DNA of 56,861 nt from Merdiplasma sp905207905 (GCA_902475025.1 CABRXX010000013.1:1-56861); one strand, 5' to 3'; shown: positions 16,744 through 25,885, numbered from the stretch's first letter. Translations and numbers: made by a program. The notes: generated from the letters alone by a model not told the origin.

Positions 16744-18423
16744 ATGAAATTAACAGGTTCCCAAATCTTGATAGAATGTCTGAAAGAGCAGGGGGTAGAT
16801 ACGGTATTTGGTTACCCGGGCGGAGCCATTCTCAATGTATATGACGAATTATACAAGCACAGCCATGAGATCCGGCATATTCTTACTTCCCACGAACAGG
16901 GAGCGTCCCATGCGGCGGACGGCTATGCCAGAGCGACCGGAAAGGTGGGAGTCTGTCTGGCTACTTCCGGACCGGGTGCAACCAACCTGGTGACAGGGAT
17001 TGCCACTGCTTATATGGATTCTGTACCGGTTGTGGCGATCACGGCCAATGTGGGCGTTTCCCTTCTTGGAAGGGACAGCTTTCAGGAAATCGACATTACC
17101 GGTGTTACCATGCCTATCACAAAGCATAACTATATTGTGAAGGATGCCTCAAGGCTGGCGGATGTGGTGAGAAATGCCTTCCGCATTGCAAAGGAGGGAC
17201 GGCCAGGTCCGGTACTCATCGATATTACAAAGGATGCTACCGCAGACCTGGCAGAGTATACCCCTCACATTCCAGAGGTGGTGGAGCCTTCCAGAGAATA
17301 CATTAAAAAGGAAGATCTGCAGCAGGTGGAAAGGCTGATCTCCAAAGCAAAGAAGCCTTTTATCTTTGTGGGAGGAGGAGCCGTGATCTCCAATGCATCA
17401 GAGGAGCTTCGGGAGTTTGTGGAAAAAGTCCAGGCTCCCGTGACGGATACCCTTATGGGGAAGGGGGCTTTTGACGGAACCAGTGATCTTTACTGCGGCA
17501 TGCTGGGCATGCATGGAACCAAAACGGCGAATTATGGGGTTTCCCAGTGTGATCTTCTAATTACCGTGGGGGCCAGGTTCAGTGACCGGGTGACGGGAAA
17601 TGCCAAACGGTTTGCCAGACATGCAAAGATTGTCCAGATTGATGTGGATCCGGCGGAGATCAATAAGAATATTGTGGTGGATGCCAGCATTATTGGGGAT
17701 ATCAAAGAAGTGCTCAAATGTCTCAATCAGGAATTGGGGCAGCAGGAGCATGCAGAGTGGATCTCCTATATCAAAGAGCTGAAGGAGAAATATCCTCTGA
17801 AGTATGATCAAAATTCCCTGACCGGCCCCTATTTGATAGAAGAGATCTACAAAGAAACAAAGGGAGAGGCCATTATTGTTACGGAGGTGGGACAGCACCA
17901 GATGTGGGCAGCTCAGTATTACAAATACTCCAAGCCCCGCACCCTCCTTACTTCCGGAGGCCTTGGCACCATGGGATACGGCCTGGGCGCCAGCCTGGGC
18001 GCAAAGTTAGGCTGTCCGGATAAGACGGTAATCAATATTGCAGGCGATGGGTGTTTCCGTATGAATATGAATGAGATCGCAACAGCGGCCAGATACAATA
18101 TTCCTGTGATTCAAGTGGTGGTGAACAATCATGTGCTGGGCATGGTGCGCCAGTGGCAGAATCTGTTCTACGGACAGCGTTATGCTCAGACAGTACTCAA
18201 TGATGCAGTGGATTTTGTAAAACTGGCAGAGGCTATGGGCGCTGTAGGAATCCGGGTGGAAAAGAAAGAAGAGTTCCGCCCAGCCCTGCAGAAGGCCATC
18301 GCTCACGGCGGTCCGGTGGTGTTGGACTGCATCATTGACTGCGACGATAAGGTATTTCCTATGGTTCCGGCAGGTCACGCCATTGACGAAGTTTTTGATC
18401 AGGATGATCTGGATCAGAAATGA
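16744..18423 (+). CDS. ilvB: Acetolactate synthase, large (catalytic) subunit
   Basis: 559 residues. It condenses pyruvate with pyruvate or 2-oxobutyrate using ThDP, Mg and FAD. The catalytic glutamate lies in LTSHEQGASHAADGYARATG (about residue 50), the FAD/ThDP domains follow, and the ThDP-Mg motif GDGCFRMNMNEIATAARYNI is near residue 438. It ends VFDQDDLDQK. No small regulatory subunit gene (ilvN/ilvH) follows; it must be elsewhere or this is a stand-alone enzyme. The spacing to ilvD suggests an ilvDB transcript. Confidence 0.96.
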   Translation: MKLTGSQILIECLKEQGVDTVFGYPGGAILNVYDELYKHSHEIRHILTSHEQGASHAADGYARATGKVGVCLATSGPGATNLVTGIATAYMDSVPVVAITANVGVSLLGRDSFQEIDITGVTMPITKHNYIVKDASRLADVVRNAFRIAKEGRPGPVLIDITKDATADLAEYTPHIPEVVEPSREYIKKEDLQQVERLISKAKKPFIFVGGGAVISNASEELREFVEKVQAPVTDTLMGKGAFDGTSDLYCGMLGMHGTKTANYGVSQCDLLITVGARFSDRVTGNAKRFARHAKIVQIDVDPAEINKNIVVDASIIGDIKEVLKCLNQELGQQEHAEWISYIKELKEKYPLKYDQNSLTGPYLIEEIYKETKGEAIIVTEVGQHQMWAAQYYKYSKPRTLLTSGGLGTMGYGLGASLGAKLGCPDKTVINIAGDGCFRMNMNEIATAARYNIPVIQVVVNNHVLGMVRQWQNLFYGQRYAQTVLNDAVDFVKLAEAMGAVGIRVEKKEEFRPALQKAIAHGGPVVLDCIIDCDDKVFPMVPAGHAIDEVFDQDDLDQK

Positions 18424-18496
18424 CAGATGCTCCTGTGAAATGATGTAAAAAGAACGAGCAAAGCGAACAAGTAAAACTGGCAGTTGTTACCGTCAC

Positions 18497-18531
18497 GCCC
18501 CGGAAGGTCTGTTTCCCAGGCTGGCCGGGGC
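18497..18531 (+). other. GC-rich stem-loop upstream of serC
   Basis: GCCCCGG (18497-18503) pairs with CCGGGGC (18525-18531) in the 140-base gap between ilvB and serC. There is no T tract, so a terminator is uncertain; it may be a processing or leader structure. Confidence 0.4.
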
Positions 18532-18564
18532 TGTTGTATAGCAGGTGGAGGAGGATATGAAAAA

Positions 18565-19647
18565 ATGAGCAGAGTGTATAATTTTTCAGCTGGCCCGGCA
18601 GTGCTTCCGGAACCGGTGCTGCAGGAAGCGGCAGAGGAAATGATGAACTACAGAGGCTGCGGCATGTCCGTGATGGAGATGAGCCATCGGTCAAAAGTGT
18701 TTGATGAACTGATCCAAGAGACAGAGGCAGATTTCAGGGAGCTTCTGAAAGTGCCGGAAAATTACAAAGTTCTGTTTTTACAGGGAGGCGCTTCCCTGCA
18801 GTTTTCTATGATCCCCATGAATCTTATGAAGAATCGGGTGGCAGACTACATTGTCACTGGACAGTGGGCGAAAAAGGCGTATCAGGAGGCGCAGAAATAC
18901 GGGACAGCCAACAAAATTGCCAGCAGTGAGGATGAGACTTTTACCTATATCCCGGATTGTTCTGACCTGCCTGTTACCCCGGAGGCAGATTACGTTTACA
19001 TCTGTGAGAACAACACGATTTACGGCACAAAATATAAAAAGCTGCCCAATACCAAGGGCAAGCTTCTGGTGGCGGATGTATCCTCCTGTTTTCTGTCAGA
19101 ACCGGTGGATGTTTCCAAATACGGGATCCTTTACGGGGGTGTTCAGAAGAACATCGGCCCTGCAGGAATGGTGATCTCTGTGATCCGGGAGGATCTGATT
19201 ACAGATGAGGTGCGTCCAGGAACGCCAACCATGATGAAATTTAAAACCCACGCGGATGCCAATTCTCTTTATAATACGCCAAACTGCTACTGCATTTACA
19301 TTTGCGGCAAAGTATTTAAATGGCTGAAATCCATGGGCGGTCTTGGGGCTATGAAGGAATATAATGAGAAAAAAGCCGGAATCCTCTATGATTTTCTGGA
19401 TGAGAGCAGGCTGTTTCATGGAACCGTGCGTAAGGAGGACCGCTCTTTCATGAACGTTCCTTTTGTCACCGGAGATAAGGAGACGGATGCCAGATTTGTG
19501 AAGGCAGCAGAGGAAGCAGGCTTTGTAAATCTGAAAGGTCACCGCACGGTTGGAGGTATGAGAGCTAGTATTTATAATGCCATGCCGATAGAAGGTGTGG
19601 AGAAGCTGGTGGCATTTATGAAAGAATTTGAAAAGGAGAATCAGTAA
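18565..19647 (+). CDS. serC: Phosphoserine aminotransferase
   Basis: 360 residues from the ATG at 18565, chosen because GGAGGAGG precedes it and the family N-terminus is (M)SRVYNFSAGPAVLPEPVL. A longer frame upstream lacks similarity. It converts 3-phosphohydroxypyruvate to phosphoserine with PLP. The PLP lysine is in YGGVQKNIGPAGM, and the C-terminal GHRTVGGMRASIYNAMP is typical. serA starts two bases after the stop codon, so the two are coupled. Confidence 0.96.
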   Translation: MSRVYNFSAGPAVLPEPVLQEAAEEMMNYRGCGMSVMEMSHRSKVFDELIQETEADFRELLKVPENYKVLFLQGGASLQFSMIPMNLMKNRVADYIVTGQWAKKAYQEAQKYGTANKIASSEDETFTYIPDCSDLPVTPEADYVYICENNTIYGTKYKKLPNTKGKLLVADVSSCFLSEPVDVSKYGILYGGVQKNIGPAGMVISVIREDLITDEVRPGTPTMMKFKTHADANSLYNTPNCYCIYICGKVFKWLKSMGGLGAMKEYNEKKAGILYDFLDESRLFHGTVRKEDRSFMNVPFVTGDKETDARFVKAAEEAGFVNLKGHRTVGGMRASIYNAMPIEGVEKLVAFMKEFEKENQ

Positions 19648-19648
19648 A

Positions 19649-20806
19649 ATGTATCGCTATACTTGTTTAAACGCAATTTCTCCCGTTGGCCTGGATCGTT
19701 TCGGAACGAATTATGAGAGCTGTGAGGCGCTCGCCCAGGCAGATGCCGTGTTAGTGCGCAGTGCCAATATGCATGATACCAAGCTGCCGGAAAATGTGCT
19801 GGCAGTGGCCAGAGCCGGAGCTGGGGTGAACAATATTCCTCTGGAGGAGTATGCCAATCAGGGGGTGGTGGTGTTTAATACGCCCGGAGCCAATGCCAAC
19901 GGCGTCAAAGAACTGGTATTTGCAGGAATGCTTTTGGCTGCAAGAGATGTGGTGGGAGGCATTAACTGGGTGAATACTCAGACTGACAACGAAAACGTAG
20001 CCAAAGATACGGAGAAAGTGAAAAAGCAGTTTGCAGGAAGCGAACTTTCCGGAAAAAGTCTTGGAATCATCGGGCTTGGGGCTATTGGAGCACTGGTGGC
20101 CAACGCAGCCATCCATCTTGGGATGGAAGTATATGGTTATGATCCCTACATTTCTGTGGATGCAGCTTGGAATCTTTCCAGAAGCATTAAGCACATCAAT
20201 GATGTGAATGAGATTTACCGTCAGTGCGATTATATTACCATCCATGTGCCTTTGTTAGACAGCACCAAGAAGATGATTAATCGGGATGCTCTTTCCCAGA
20301 TGAAAGAAAATGCAGTGGTTCTGAATTTTGCAAGGGATCTTCTGGTGGATGAGGATGCAGTGCTGGAGGCACTGGCAGCCGGGAAAATTCGAAAATATGT
20401 TTCCGACTTCCCCAATCCCAAGACAGTGGGAAAACCGGGGGTGATCGCAGTGCCCCATCTGGGAGCCTCCACAGCAGAATCTGAGGATAACTGCGCAGTG
20501 ATGGCGGTAAAGGAACTTCAGGATTTCCTGGAGAATGGAAACATTCGCAATTCCGTGAATTATCCCAACTGCAATCTGGGCATTTGCCAGTCTGCCTGCC
20601 GGATTGCTCTTTACCATAAGAATATTAAAAAGATGATCAGCCAGTTTACCAATCTGCTGTCTGACAATAACATTGAAAATATGAGCAACACCAGCCGGGG
20701 GGAATACGCCTACACCCTTCTGGATCTGGGAGGGCCGGTGAGTCCGGAGATTTTGAAAGCTCTGGCGGCAGTAGAAGGCGTGATGCGGGTGCGGGTAGTA
20801 AAATAG
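19649..20806 (+). CDS. serA: D-3-phosphoglycerate dehydrogenase, short form with ACT domain
   Basis: 385 residues from ATG 19649, which directly follows the serC stop and has AAAAGGAGAA upstream. It commits 3-phosphoglycerate to serine synthesis. The Rossmann motif GLGAIGALVANAAIHLGMEV sits near residue 140; NFARDLLVDEDAV and the catalytic-His segment PHLGASTAESEDNC follow; the last ~70 residues resemble an ACT domain (YTLLDLGGPVSPEILKALAA). Serine feedback through ACT is possible. Confidence 0.95.
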   Translation: MYRYTCLNAISPVGLDRFGTNYESCEALAQADAVLVRSANMHDTKLPENVLAVARAGAGVNNIPLEEYANQGVVVFNTPGANANGVKELVFAGMLLAARDVVGGINWVNTQTDNENVAKDTEKVKKQFAGSELSGKSLGIIGLGAIGALVANAAIHLGMEVYGYDPYISVDAAWNLSRSIKHINDVNEIYRQCDYITIHVPLLDSTKKMINRDALSQMKENAVVLNFARDLLVDEDAVLEALAAGKIRKYVSDFPNPKTVGKPGVIAVPHLGASTAESEDNCAVMAVKELQDFLENGNIRNSVNYPNCNLGICQSACRIALYHKNIKKMISQFTNLLSDNNIENMSNTSRGEYAYTLLDLGGPVSPEILKALAAVEGVMRVRVVK

Positions 20807-20823
20807 GTTTTGAGAAGAGGCGG

Positions 20824-20866
20824 GAACCGGATTGACGATACCTTTATCAGAGTCGGCATCCGGTTC
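20824..20866 (+). other. Stem-loop after serA
   Basis: GAACCGGAT (20824-20832) pairs perfectly with ATCCGGTTC (20858-20866). It lies between serA and the DUF1015 gene. No long T run follows, so it may weaken rather than stop transcription. Confidence 0.5.
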
Positions 20867-20960
20867 TCTGGCGCAGCGGGCGGTAATGCGGCTGTGCAGT
20901 CACGATAGTGGATAGTGTCAGGCGGCGCTGAAGCCGCAGATTATAACAAGGGAGGGGCTT

Positions 20961-22412
20961 ATGGCGGTTATAAAACCTTTTCAATGCATCAGGCCGGCCG
21001 CAGGGCTGGCAGACCGAATCGCAGCGCTGCCCTATGATGTGTACAGCAGGCAGGAAGCCAGGGCAGAGACCAGGAAGAATCCGTTGTCTTTTCTGAACAT
21101 CGATCGGCCAGAAACTCAGTTTGAAGAAGGCTGTGATATGTATGCCCCAAAGGTGTATGAGAAGGCTGCACAGCTGCTGCGGCAGCGCCTTGCGGAGGGC
21201 AGTTTTATTCAGGAGAAACGGCCGGGATATTATGTGTATGAGCTTACCATGGAAGGGCGCACACAGACCGGACTGACAGCCTGCGCTTCCATTGATGATT
21301 ACCTTTCCGGAGTCATTAAAGAACATGAAAAGACCAGGGAAGATAAGGAACTGGATCGAATTCGCCATGTGGATGCCTGCAGCGCCCAGACCGGCCCTAT
21401 CTATCTGGCCTACCGGAAAAATCCCATGCTTCATCGCCTTTTAGAGCAGGCGAAGGAGCAGACGCCTTTGTTTGATTTTACTTCTGAAGATGGAATCACT
21501 CACCGAGGCTGGGAGATACTGGATTCTTCTGTTTTGGAGCAGATAGAAGGGAGTTTTCGGGAGATTCAGGAAATCTATATTGCAGACGGTCATCATAGAG
21601 CGGCCTCTGCGGTGAAGGTGGGGTTAAAGCGAAGAGAGGAACATCCGGATTATGACGGGACGGAGGAATTTAACTATTTTCTTGCGGTTTTGTTTCCGGA
21701 TGAAGAGCTTAAAATCTTGCCCTACAATCGGGCGGTGAAAGATTTAAACGGCTTAAGCGTATCAGAATTTCTGGAGAAACTTAGTGAAAGATGGACAGTG
21801 GAGGAACTGCCAAAGACCGAAGAAGCGCCCATGATGTGGGAAAAGGAAGAGCCGGGAGAAGAAGCCGAATGGGAAGTTGTCCAGAGAGGCAGCGAAGATT
21901 CGGAAGGAACGAAGCAGGAAGCTGCTCAGAGAAGCAGAGGGGATTTGGAAAGAACGAAGCAAGAAGCTGCTCAGAGGAGCAGTGAGGATTCAGAGAGAAA
22001 AGACAAGGACAGGGGAGAAAAGCAGAAGGGATATCTTCCTATAAAAAAGGGTCAGGTCTCCATGTATTTAAAGGATCAATGGTATCGCCTTACCCTGAAG
22101 CCGGAGTATGTCAGCACCGATCCGGTGGAGGGATTGGATGTGTCTCTGCTTCAGAATCATCTGCTGTCTCCCATATTGGGGATCGGGGATCCCAGAAGGG
22201 ATCACCGGCTGGTTTTTGTGGGAGGCATTCGGGGAATTGGGGAGCTGGAGCGTCGGGTGCATACGGACTGTGCGGCAGCCTTTGCCATGTACCCAACTTC
22301 CATCCAGGAACTGTTTGCTGTGGCGGATGCAGGACGATTGATGCCGCCAAAATCCACCTGGTTTGAGCCGAAGTTAAGAAGCGGTTTGTTTATCCATGGG
22401 ATTGAAGCCTGA
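20961..22412 (+). CDS. DUF1015 family protein
   Basis: 483 residues, longer than typical family members (about 410-430). Family landmarks are the N-terminal KPFQCIRPAAGLADRIAALPYDVYS, the HEKTREDKELDRIRHVDA block (about residue 115), and YIADGHHRAASAV (about 210). The biochemical role is unknown, although the gene is often next to serC-serA in this group, as here. The excess length comes from a charged linker near residues 295-355 that contains three 15-residue repeats. AAGGGAGG precedes the ATG. Confidence 0.88.
   Translation: MAVIKPFQCIRPAAGLADRIAALPYDVYSRQEARAETRKNPLSFLNIDRPETQFEEGCDMYAPKVYEKAAQLLRQRLAEGSFIQEKRPGYYVYELTMEGRTQTGLTACASIDDYLSGVIKEHEKTREDKELDRIRHVDACSAQTGPIYLAYRKNPMLHRLLEQAKEQTPLFDFTSEDGITHRGWEILDSSVLEQIEGSFREIQEIYIADGHHRAASAVKVGLKRREEHPDYDGTEEFNYFLAVLFPDEELKILPYNRAVKDLNGLSVSEFLEKLSERWTVEELPKTEEAPMMWEKEEPGEEAEWEVVQRGSEDSEGTKQEAAQRSRGDLERTKQEAAQRSSEDSERKDKDRGEKQKGYLPIKKGQVSMYLKDQWYRLTLKPEYVSTDPVEGLDVSLLQNHLLSPILGIGDPRRDHRLVFVGGIRGIGELERRVHTDCAAAFAMYPTSIQELFAVADAGRLMPPKSTWFEPKLRSGLFIHGIEA
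21873..22007 (+). repeat. Three 45-bp in-frame tandem repeats
   Basis: Units at 21873-21917, 21918-21962 and 21963-22007 encode the 15-residue series EVVQRGSEDSEGTKQ, EAAQRSRGDLERTKQ, EAAQRSSEDSERKDK. They sit in a hydrophilic loop of the DUF1015 protein. Confidence 0.85.
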
Positions 22413-22508
22413 GTAAAAAAGGGCGGGATCGGCGTTTGATCATAGAGGCGCGGGAAGTTCGCTGTATGAGAACGAAAACGGCAGAAGGAAGGATGCAGGG
22501 AGATCAAG

Positions 22509-22551
22509 TACCGGCATACGGACAGAAAATTGTCAGTGTGCTGGTATTTTT
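22509..22551 (+). terminator. Terminator after the DUF1015 gene
   Basis: TACCGGCA (22509-22516) pairs with TGCTGGTA (22539-22546), including further pairs toward the loop, and is followed by TTTTTC. It separates DUF1015 from the glgB promoter. Confidence 0.75.
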
Positions 22552-22572
22552 CTGTTTCGGGTGCCCTTTTTG

Positions 22573-22601
22573 TTGTAATTTGCCGGAATTAATGATAAAA
22601 T
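22573..22601 (+). promoter_or_regulatory. Promoter of glgB
   Basis: TTGTAA (22573-22578) and TAAAAT (22596-22601) have a 17-base spacer. The start codon is 34 bases downstream. Confidence 0.65.
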
Positions 22602-22634
22602 AGATATCATATTGAAATTGGGGAGGTAAGCCTT

Positions 22635-24986
22635 ATGAATGAAAAGTTGTATAATATGATGGATTGGGCAAAGGTGGAGGCGCTGGTTTATTCAGAGGAA
22701 GATCAGCCCCACAGTTTTCTGGGCCCTCATCTGACTGAGGATGGGGTGCTGATACAGACCTTTATTCCCACAGCAGTCTCTGTGTCTGTAGAGATTGAAG
22801 GCGTGAAGAGAACCTACCCCATGGAGAAGGAGGATGAAGCCGGATTTTTTGCGGTGCTGCTTCCAAGAAAGACTATACCAAAATATAAGCTGTTGGTAAC
22901 CTATGATGGGGGGACGACTCAGAGAATGGCAGATGCCTATTCTTTTGCACCCCAGATCACAGAGAAAGAGACAAAGAAGTTTAACGCAGGAATCTGCTAT
23001 GATATCTATGAAAAATTAGGCGCGCATCCTATGACCATAGATGGGGTGGACGGTGTTTATTTTGCAGTTTGGGCGCCCAATGCTCTGCGGGTCAGCGTGG
23101 TAGGGGATTTTGTGCTTTGGGACGGCAGGCGGATGCCGATGCGCAGATTGTGGGATTCCGGTATTTTTGAGCTGTTTGTTCCCGGACTGACGGAAGGAAC
23201 GATCTATAAATACGAGATCAAGGCAAGAGGGGGACTCACCTTCTTAAAGTCCGATCCCTATGGAAATGCAGCCGAATTGCGGCCTGCTACAGCCTCTGTG
23301 GTAGCGGATCTGTCAGGATTTGACTGGACAGATGAAGGATGGCTTGTGGCCCGGGAAAAACAGGATACCAAAAAAGAACCTATGTATATCTATGAGATGC
23401 ATCTTGGTTCCTGGAAAAAGCCGGAGGATGGAAGAGCATTTTATAATTACCGGGAACTGGCTCCTATGGTGGCTGACTATATCAAAGAGATGGGCTATAC
23501 CCATGTGGAATTGATGCCTGTGATGGAGCATCCTCTGGATGCCTCCTGGGGATACCAGGTGATTGGTTATTATGCGCCTACAGCTCGTTACGGAAGTCCC
23601 AAAGATTTTATGTATTTTATGAATTATATGCATGAGCAGGGAATCGGAGTGATCTTGGACTGGGTACCTGCCCATTTTCCCAGAGATGTCCATGGATTGT
23701 CCGGCTTTGACGGAACCTGCCTGTATGAGCATCTGGATCCAAGACAGGGGTATCATCCCCATTGGGGTACTCTGATCTATAATTATGGCAGACCGGAAGT
23801 GAAGAACTTCCTGATTGCCAATGCCCTGTTCTGGGCCAAGAAGTACCATGCAGACGGGATCCGCATGGATGCAGTGGCCTCTATGCTGTATCTGGATTAC
23901 GGAAAGAACGATGGGGAATGGGTGGCCAATATTTACGGCGGAAATGAAAATTTGGAAGCGGTAGAATTTCTGAAGCATCTGAACTCTGTGTTCAAAAAGC
24001 AGACCAGAGGCTCCATGCTGATTGCGGAGGAATCCACTGCATGGCCCAAGATCACGGGAGATCTGGATGAGGAGGGCCTGGGCTTTGATTATAAGTGGAA
24101 TATGGGCTGGATGAATGATTTTCTGGGCTATATGCAGCTGGATCCTATTTTCAGAGGCTATCATCATGGAGAGCTGACCTTTAGTATGATTTACAATTAC
24201 AGCGAGGACTTTATCCTGACCCTGTCCCACGACGAGGTGGTGCATGGAAAGGGCTCCATGATCGGCAAGATGCCGGGAAAACGGGAGATGAAGTTTGCCA
24301 ATCTCCGTGTGGCCTATGGCTACATGATGACCCATCCCGGGAAAAAGCTTTTGTTTATGGGACAGGATTTCGCTCAGTTTGACGAGTGGTCTGAGGAGCG
24401 GGGGCTGGAGTGGGATCTGCTTCAGTACGAAGATCATCAGACCATGCACAATTACATGAAGGCGCTTCTGGCCCTGTATAAAAATAATCCTGCCTTGTAC
24501 CAGATGGACTACGATCCAGAGGGCTTTGAGTGGATCAACAGTATTTCTGCCAATGAGAATCTGCTGGTGTTCCTGCGGAAGACGAAAAAAGAGGAGGAGA
24601 CTCTGCTGGTAGTCTGCAATTTCTCTCCTTTGGTTTATGAGAAACATAAAATTGGTGTGCCTTTTAAGGGAAAATTTAAAGAGATCTTTAACAGTGACAG
24701 TCCGGCCTTTGGAGGAAAGGGAAATGTAAATCCCAGAGTGAAAACGTCCAAGAAAGAAGAATGCGATGATCAGCAAAACTCTATTGAGATCAAGGTTCCG
24801 CCTATGGGAATGGCAGTCTTTAGCTGTACCAGAGTGAATGAACCAGTATCTGCCAATGAGAAAGCGAAGACAGGGCAGCAGAAGAAGGTCAGAGCAAAAA
24901 AGTCCAAAGGTGCGGCGAAAAAGGCGGTGCCTAAAAAAAGCCTGAGGGAAGAGCTGGCTCAGAAGATCGCAGATGAGGAGAAATAG
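22635..24986 (+). CDS. glgB: 1,4-alpha-glucan branching enzyme with Lys-rich tail
   Basis: 783 residues. It makes alpha-1,6 branches in glycogen (GH13). The order is an N-terminal CBM48-like region (DGVYFAVWAPNALRVSVVGDF, about residue 137), the TIM-barrel with ELMPVMEHP, nucleophile Asp412 (GIRMDAVASM), acid Glu465 (LIAEESTAW) and LSHDEVVHGKGSM. About 45 extra C-terminal residues are almost all Lys, Ala and Glu (KKVRAKKSKGAAKKAVPKKS), which branching enzymes usually lack. GGGGAGG precedes the ATG. The next gene starts three bases after the stop. Confidence 0.96.
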   Translation: MNEKLYNMMDWAKVEALVYSEEDQPHSFLGPHLTEDGVLIQTFIPTAVSVSVEIEGVKRTYPMEKEDEAGFFAVLLPRKTIPKYKLLVTYDGGTTQRMADAYSFAPQITEKETKKFNAGICYDIYEKLGAHPMTIDGVDGVYFAVWAPNALRVSVVGDFVLWDGRRMPMRRLWDSGIFELFVPGLTEGTIYKYEIKARGGLTFLKSDPYGNAAELRPATASVVADLSGFDWTDEGWLVAREKQDTKKEPMYIYEMHLGSWKKPEDGRAFYNYRELAPMVADYIKEMGYTHVELMPVMEHPLDASWGYQVIGYYAPTARYGSPKDFMYFMNYMHEQGIGVILDWVPAHFPRDVHGLSGFDGTCLYEHLDPRQGYHPHWGTLIYNYGRPEVKNFLIANALFWAKKYHADGIRMDAVASMLYLDYGKNDGEWVANIYGGNENLEAVEFLKHLNSVFKKQTRGSMLIAEESTAWPKITGDLDEEGLGFDYKWNMGWMNDFLGYMQLDPIFRGYHHGELTFSMIYNYSEDFILTLSHDEVVHGKGSMIGKMPGKREMKFANLRVAYGYMMTHPGKKLLFMGQDFAQFDEWSEERGLEWDLLQYEDHQTMHNYMKALLALYKNNPALYQMDYDPEGFEWINSISANENLLVFLRKTKKEEETLLVVCNFSPLVYEKHKIGVPFKGKFKEIFNSDSPAFGGKGNVNPRVKTSKKEECDDQQNSIEIKVPPMGMAVFSCTRVNEPVSANEKAKTGQQKKVRAKKSKGAAKKAVPKKSLREELAQKIADEEK

Positions 24987-24989
24987 ACA

Positions 24990-25463
24990 TTGAATAACAG
25001 TGAAGTACAGGAAGAGCAGCTGATGGGAGCGCACGTTTCTGGGGGGGAGAAGGCTCATACCCGGGAGGACTTTCACATTCAGGAGGAAGAGAAGCATGGC
25101 CAGAAGCATGTTCATGTCCGGGAGGATGGGACTGTCTATGAGCATGTGCACGTTCATTCCCAGCAGGATGGCAGTCATCCCCACAGTCACGCTCATACCC
25201 ACACGCACACCAATACCAAGGCGGTGTTGAACCGCCTTTCCAAGGCTATCGGTCACCTGGAATCCATCAAGCGGATGGTCGAGAGCGGTCGGGATTGCAG
25301 TGAGGTGCTGATACAGCTTTCTGCAGTAAAATCAGCTATCAACAATACAGGAAAGGTGATCCTGCAGGATCATATCCAGCATTGTCTGGTAGATGCTATC
25401 GCCAGCGGCGATATGGAGGAGTTGGAGGAATTGAATAGGGCCATCGACAGGTTTATAAAATAG
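24990..25463 (+). CDS. CsoR-family metal-sensing repressor with His-rich N-terminal tail
   Basis: 157 residues from a TTG start with GATGAGGAG upstream. Residues 77-157 form the all-helical CsoR/DUF156 domain. The metal ligands Cys103, His128 and Cys132 keep the 25- and 4-residue spacing of copper-sensing CsoR. The first 75 residues contain 15 histidines, including HSHAHTHTH, an unusual extension that could store or deliver metal. CsoR binds DNA in the apo form and releases it on metal binding. No metal transporter is adjacent, and tight coupling to glgB is odd. Cu(I), Ni(II) or Zn(II) cannot be distinguished here. Confidence 0.88.
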   Translation: MNNSEVQEEQLMGAHVSGGEKAHTREDFHIQEEEKHGQKHVHVREDGTVYEHVHVHSQQDGSHPHSHAHTHTHTNTKAVLNRLSKAIGHLESIKRMVESGRDCSEVLIQLSAVKSAINNTGKVILQDHIQHCLVDAIASGDMEELEELNRAIDRFIK

Positions 25464-25480
25464 CAATACAAAAATGTGCA

Positions 25481-25607
25481 GGGGCTGTTACAAAATACGA
25501 ATCCAGGTGGATTTTCGGTAGGTTTTTCGCAGAAAACATGCTAGTTTTCAGAGAAAAGTGACTCGAAAGGGTACCGTCGGAGAGGTATTTGTAACAGCCC
25601 CATTTTT
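25481..25607. repeat. Palindromic intergenic element, copy 1
   Basis: GGGGCTGTTACAAAATAC (25481-25498) is almost the reverse complement of GTATTTGTAACAGCCCC (25585-25601), and a T run follows. Inside is a smaller GAAAAC/GTTTTC hairpin and the string AGAAAAGTGACTCGAAAGGG. A related sequence occurs at 51776-51846. It probably doubles as the terminator of the glgB-csoR unit. Confidence 0.7.
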
Positions 25608-25624
25608 AGCAATTTAAGGGAATG

Positions 25625-25709
25625 GTGTATCGGTTACATGCATGAGAAGATATTATGGCATAGTTATTGTATCGGATATAGCAGTGTATCGGTTACATGC
25701 GTGAGAAGA
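25625..25709 (+). repeat. 26-bp direct repeat pair
   Basis: GTGTATCGGTTACATGC plus GAGAAGA occurs at 25625-25650 and 25684-25709 with a single mismatch, 59 bases apart. The rest of 25608-25885 shows no gene. The repeats lie about 180-260 bases before the secreted-protein gene and could be regulatory sites. Confidence 0.7.
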
Positions 25710-25885
25710 ATGAGAAGATGGGGAGAGAAGCTGGCAGATGAAAAGCAGTAGAAGGGACCGGAAAGATGTGATATAGTAAATGAAAAGAACAGGAAAAAGT
25801 ATTAGATGTGCCAAATGACTATAGAATGGATTTGATCCAGGGACTTTCTGATACTGAGATATAGGAAGCAAACGAGGAGGAGACG

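Noticed and set aside
23313..25256. A 647-codon minus-strand open frame
   Set aside because: It is antisense to glgB and the CsoR-like gene, has no ribosome site or family features, and results from codon bias of the real genes.
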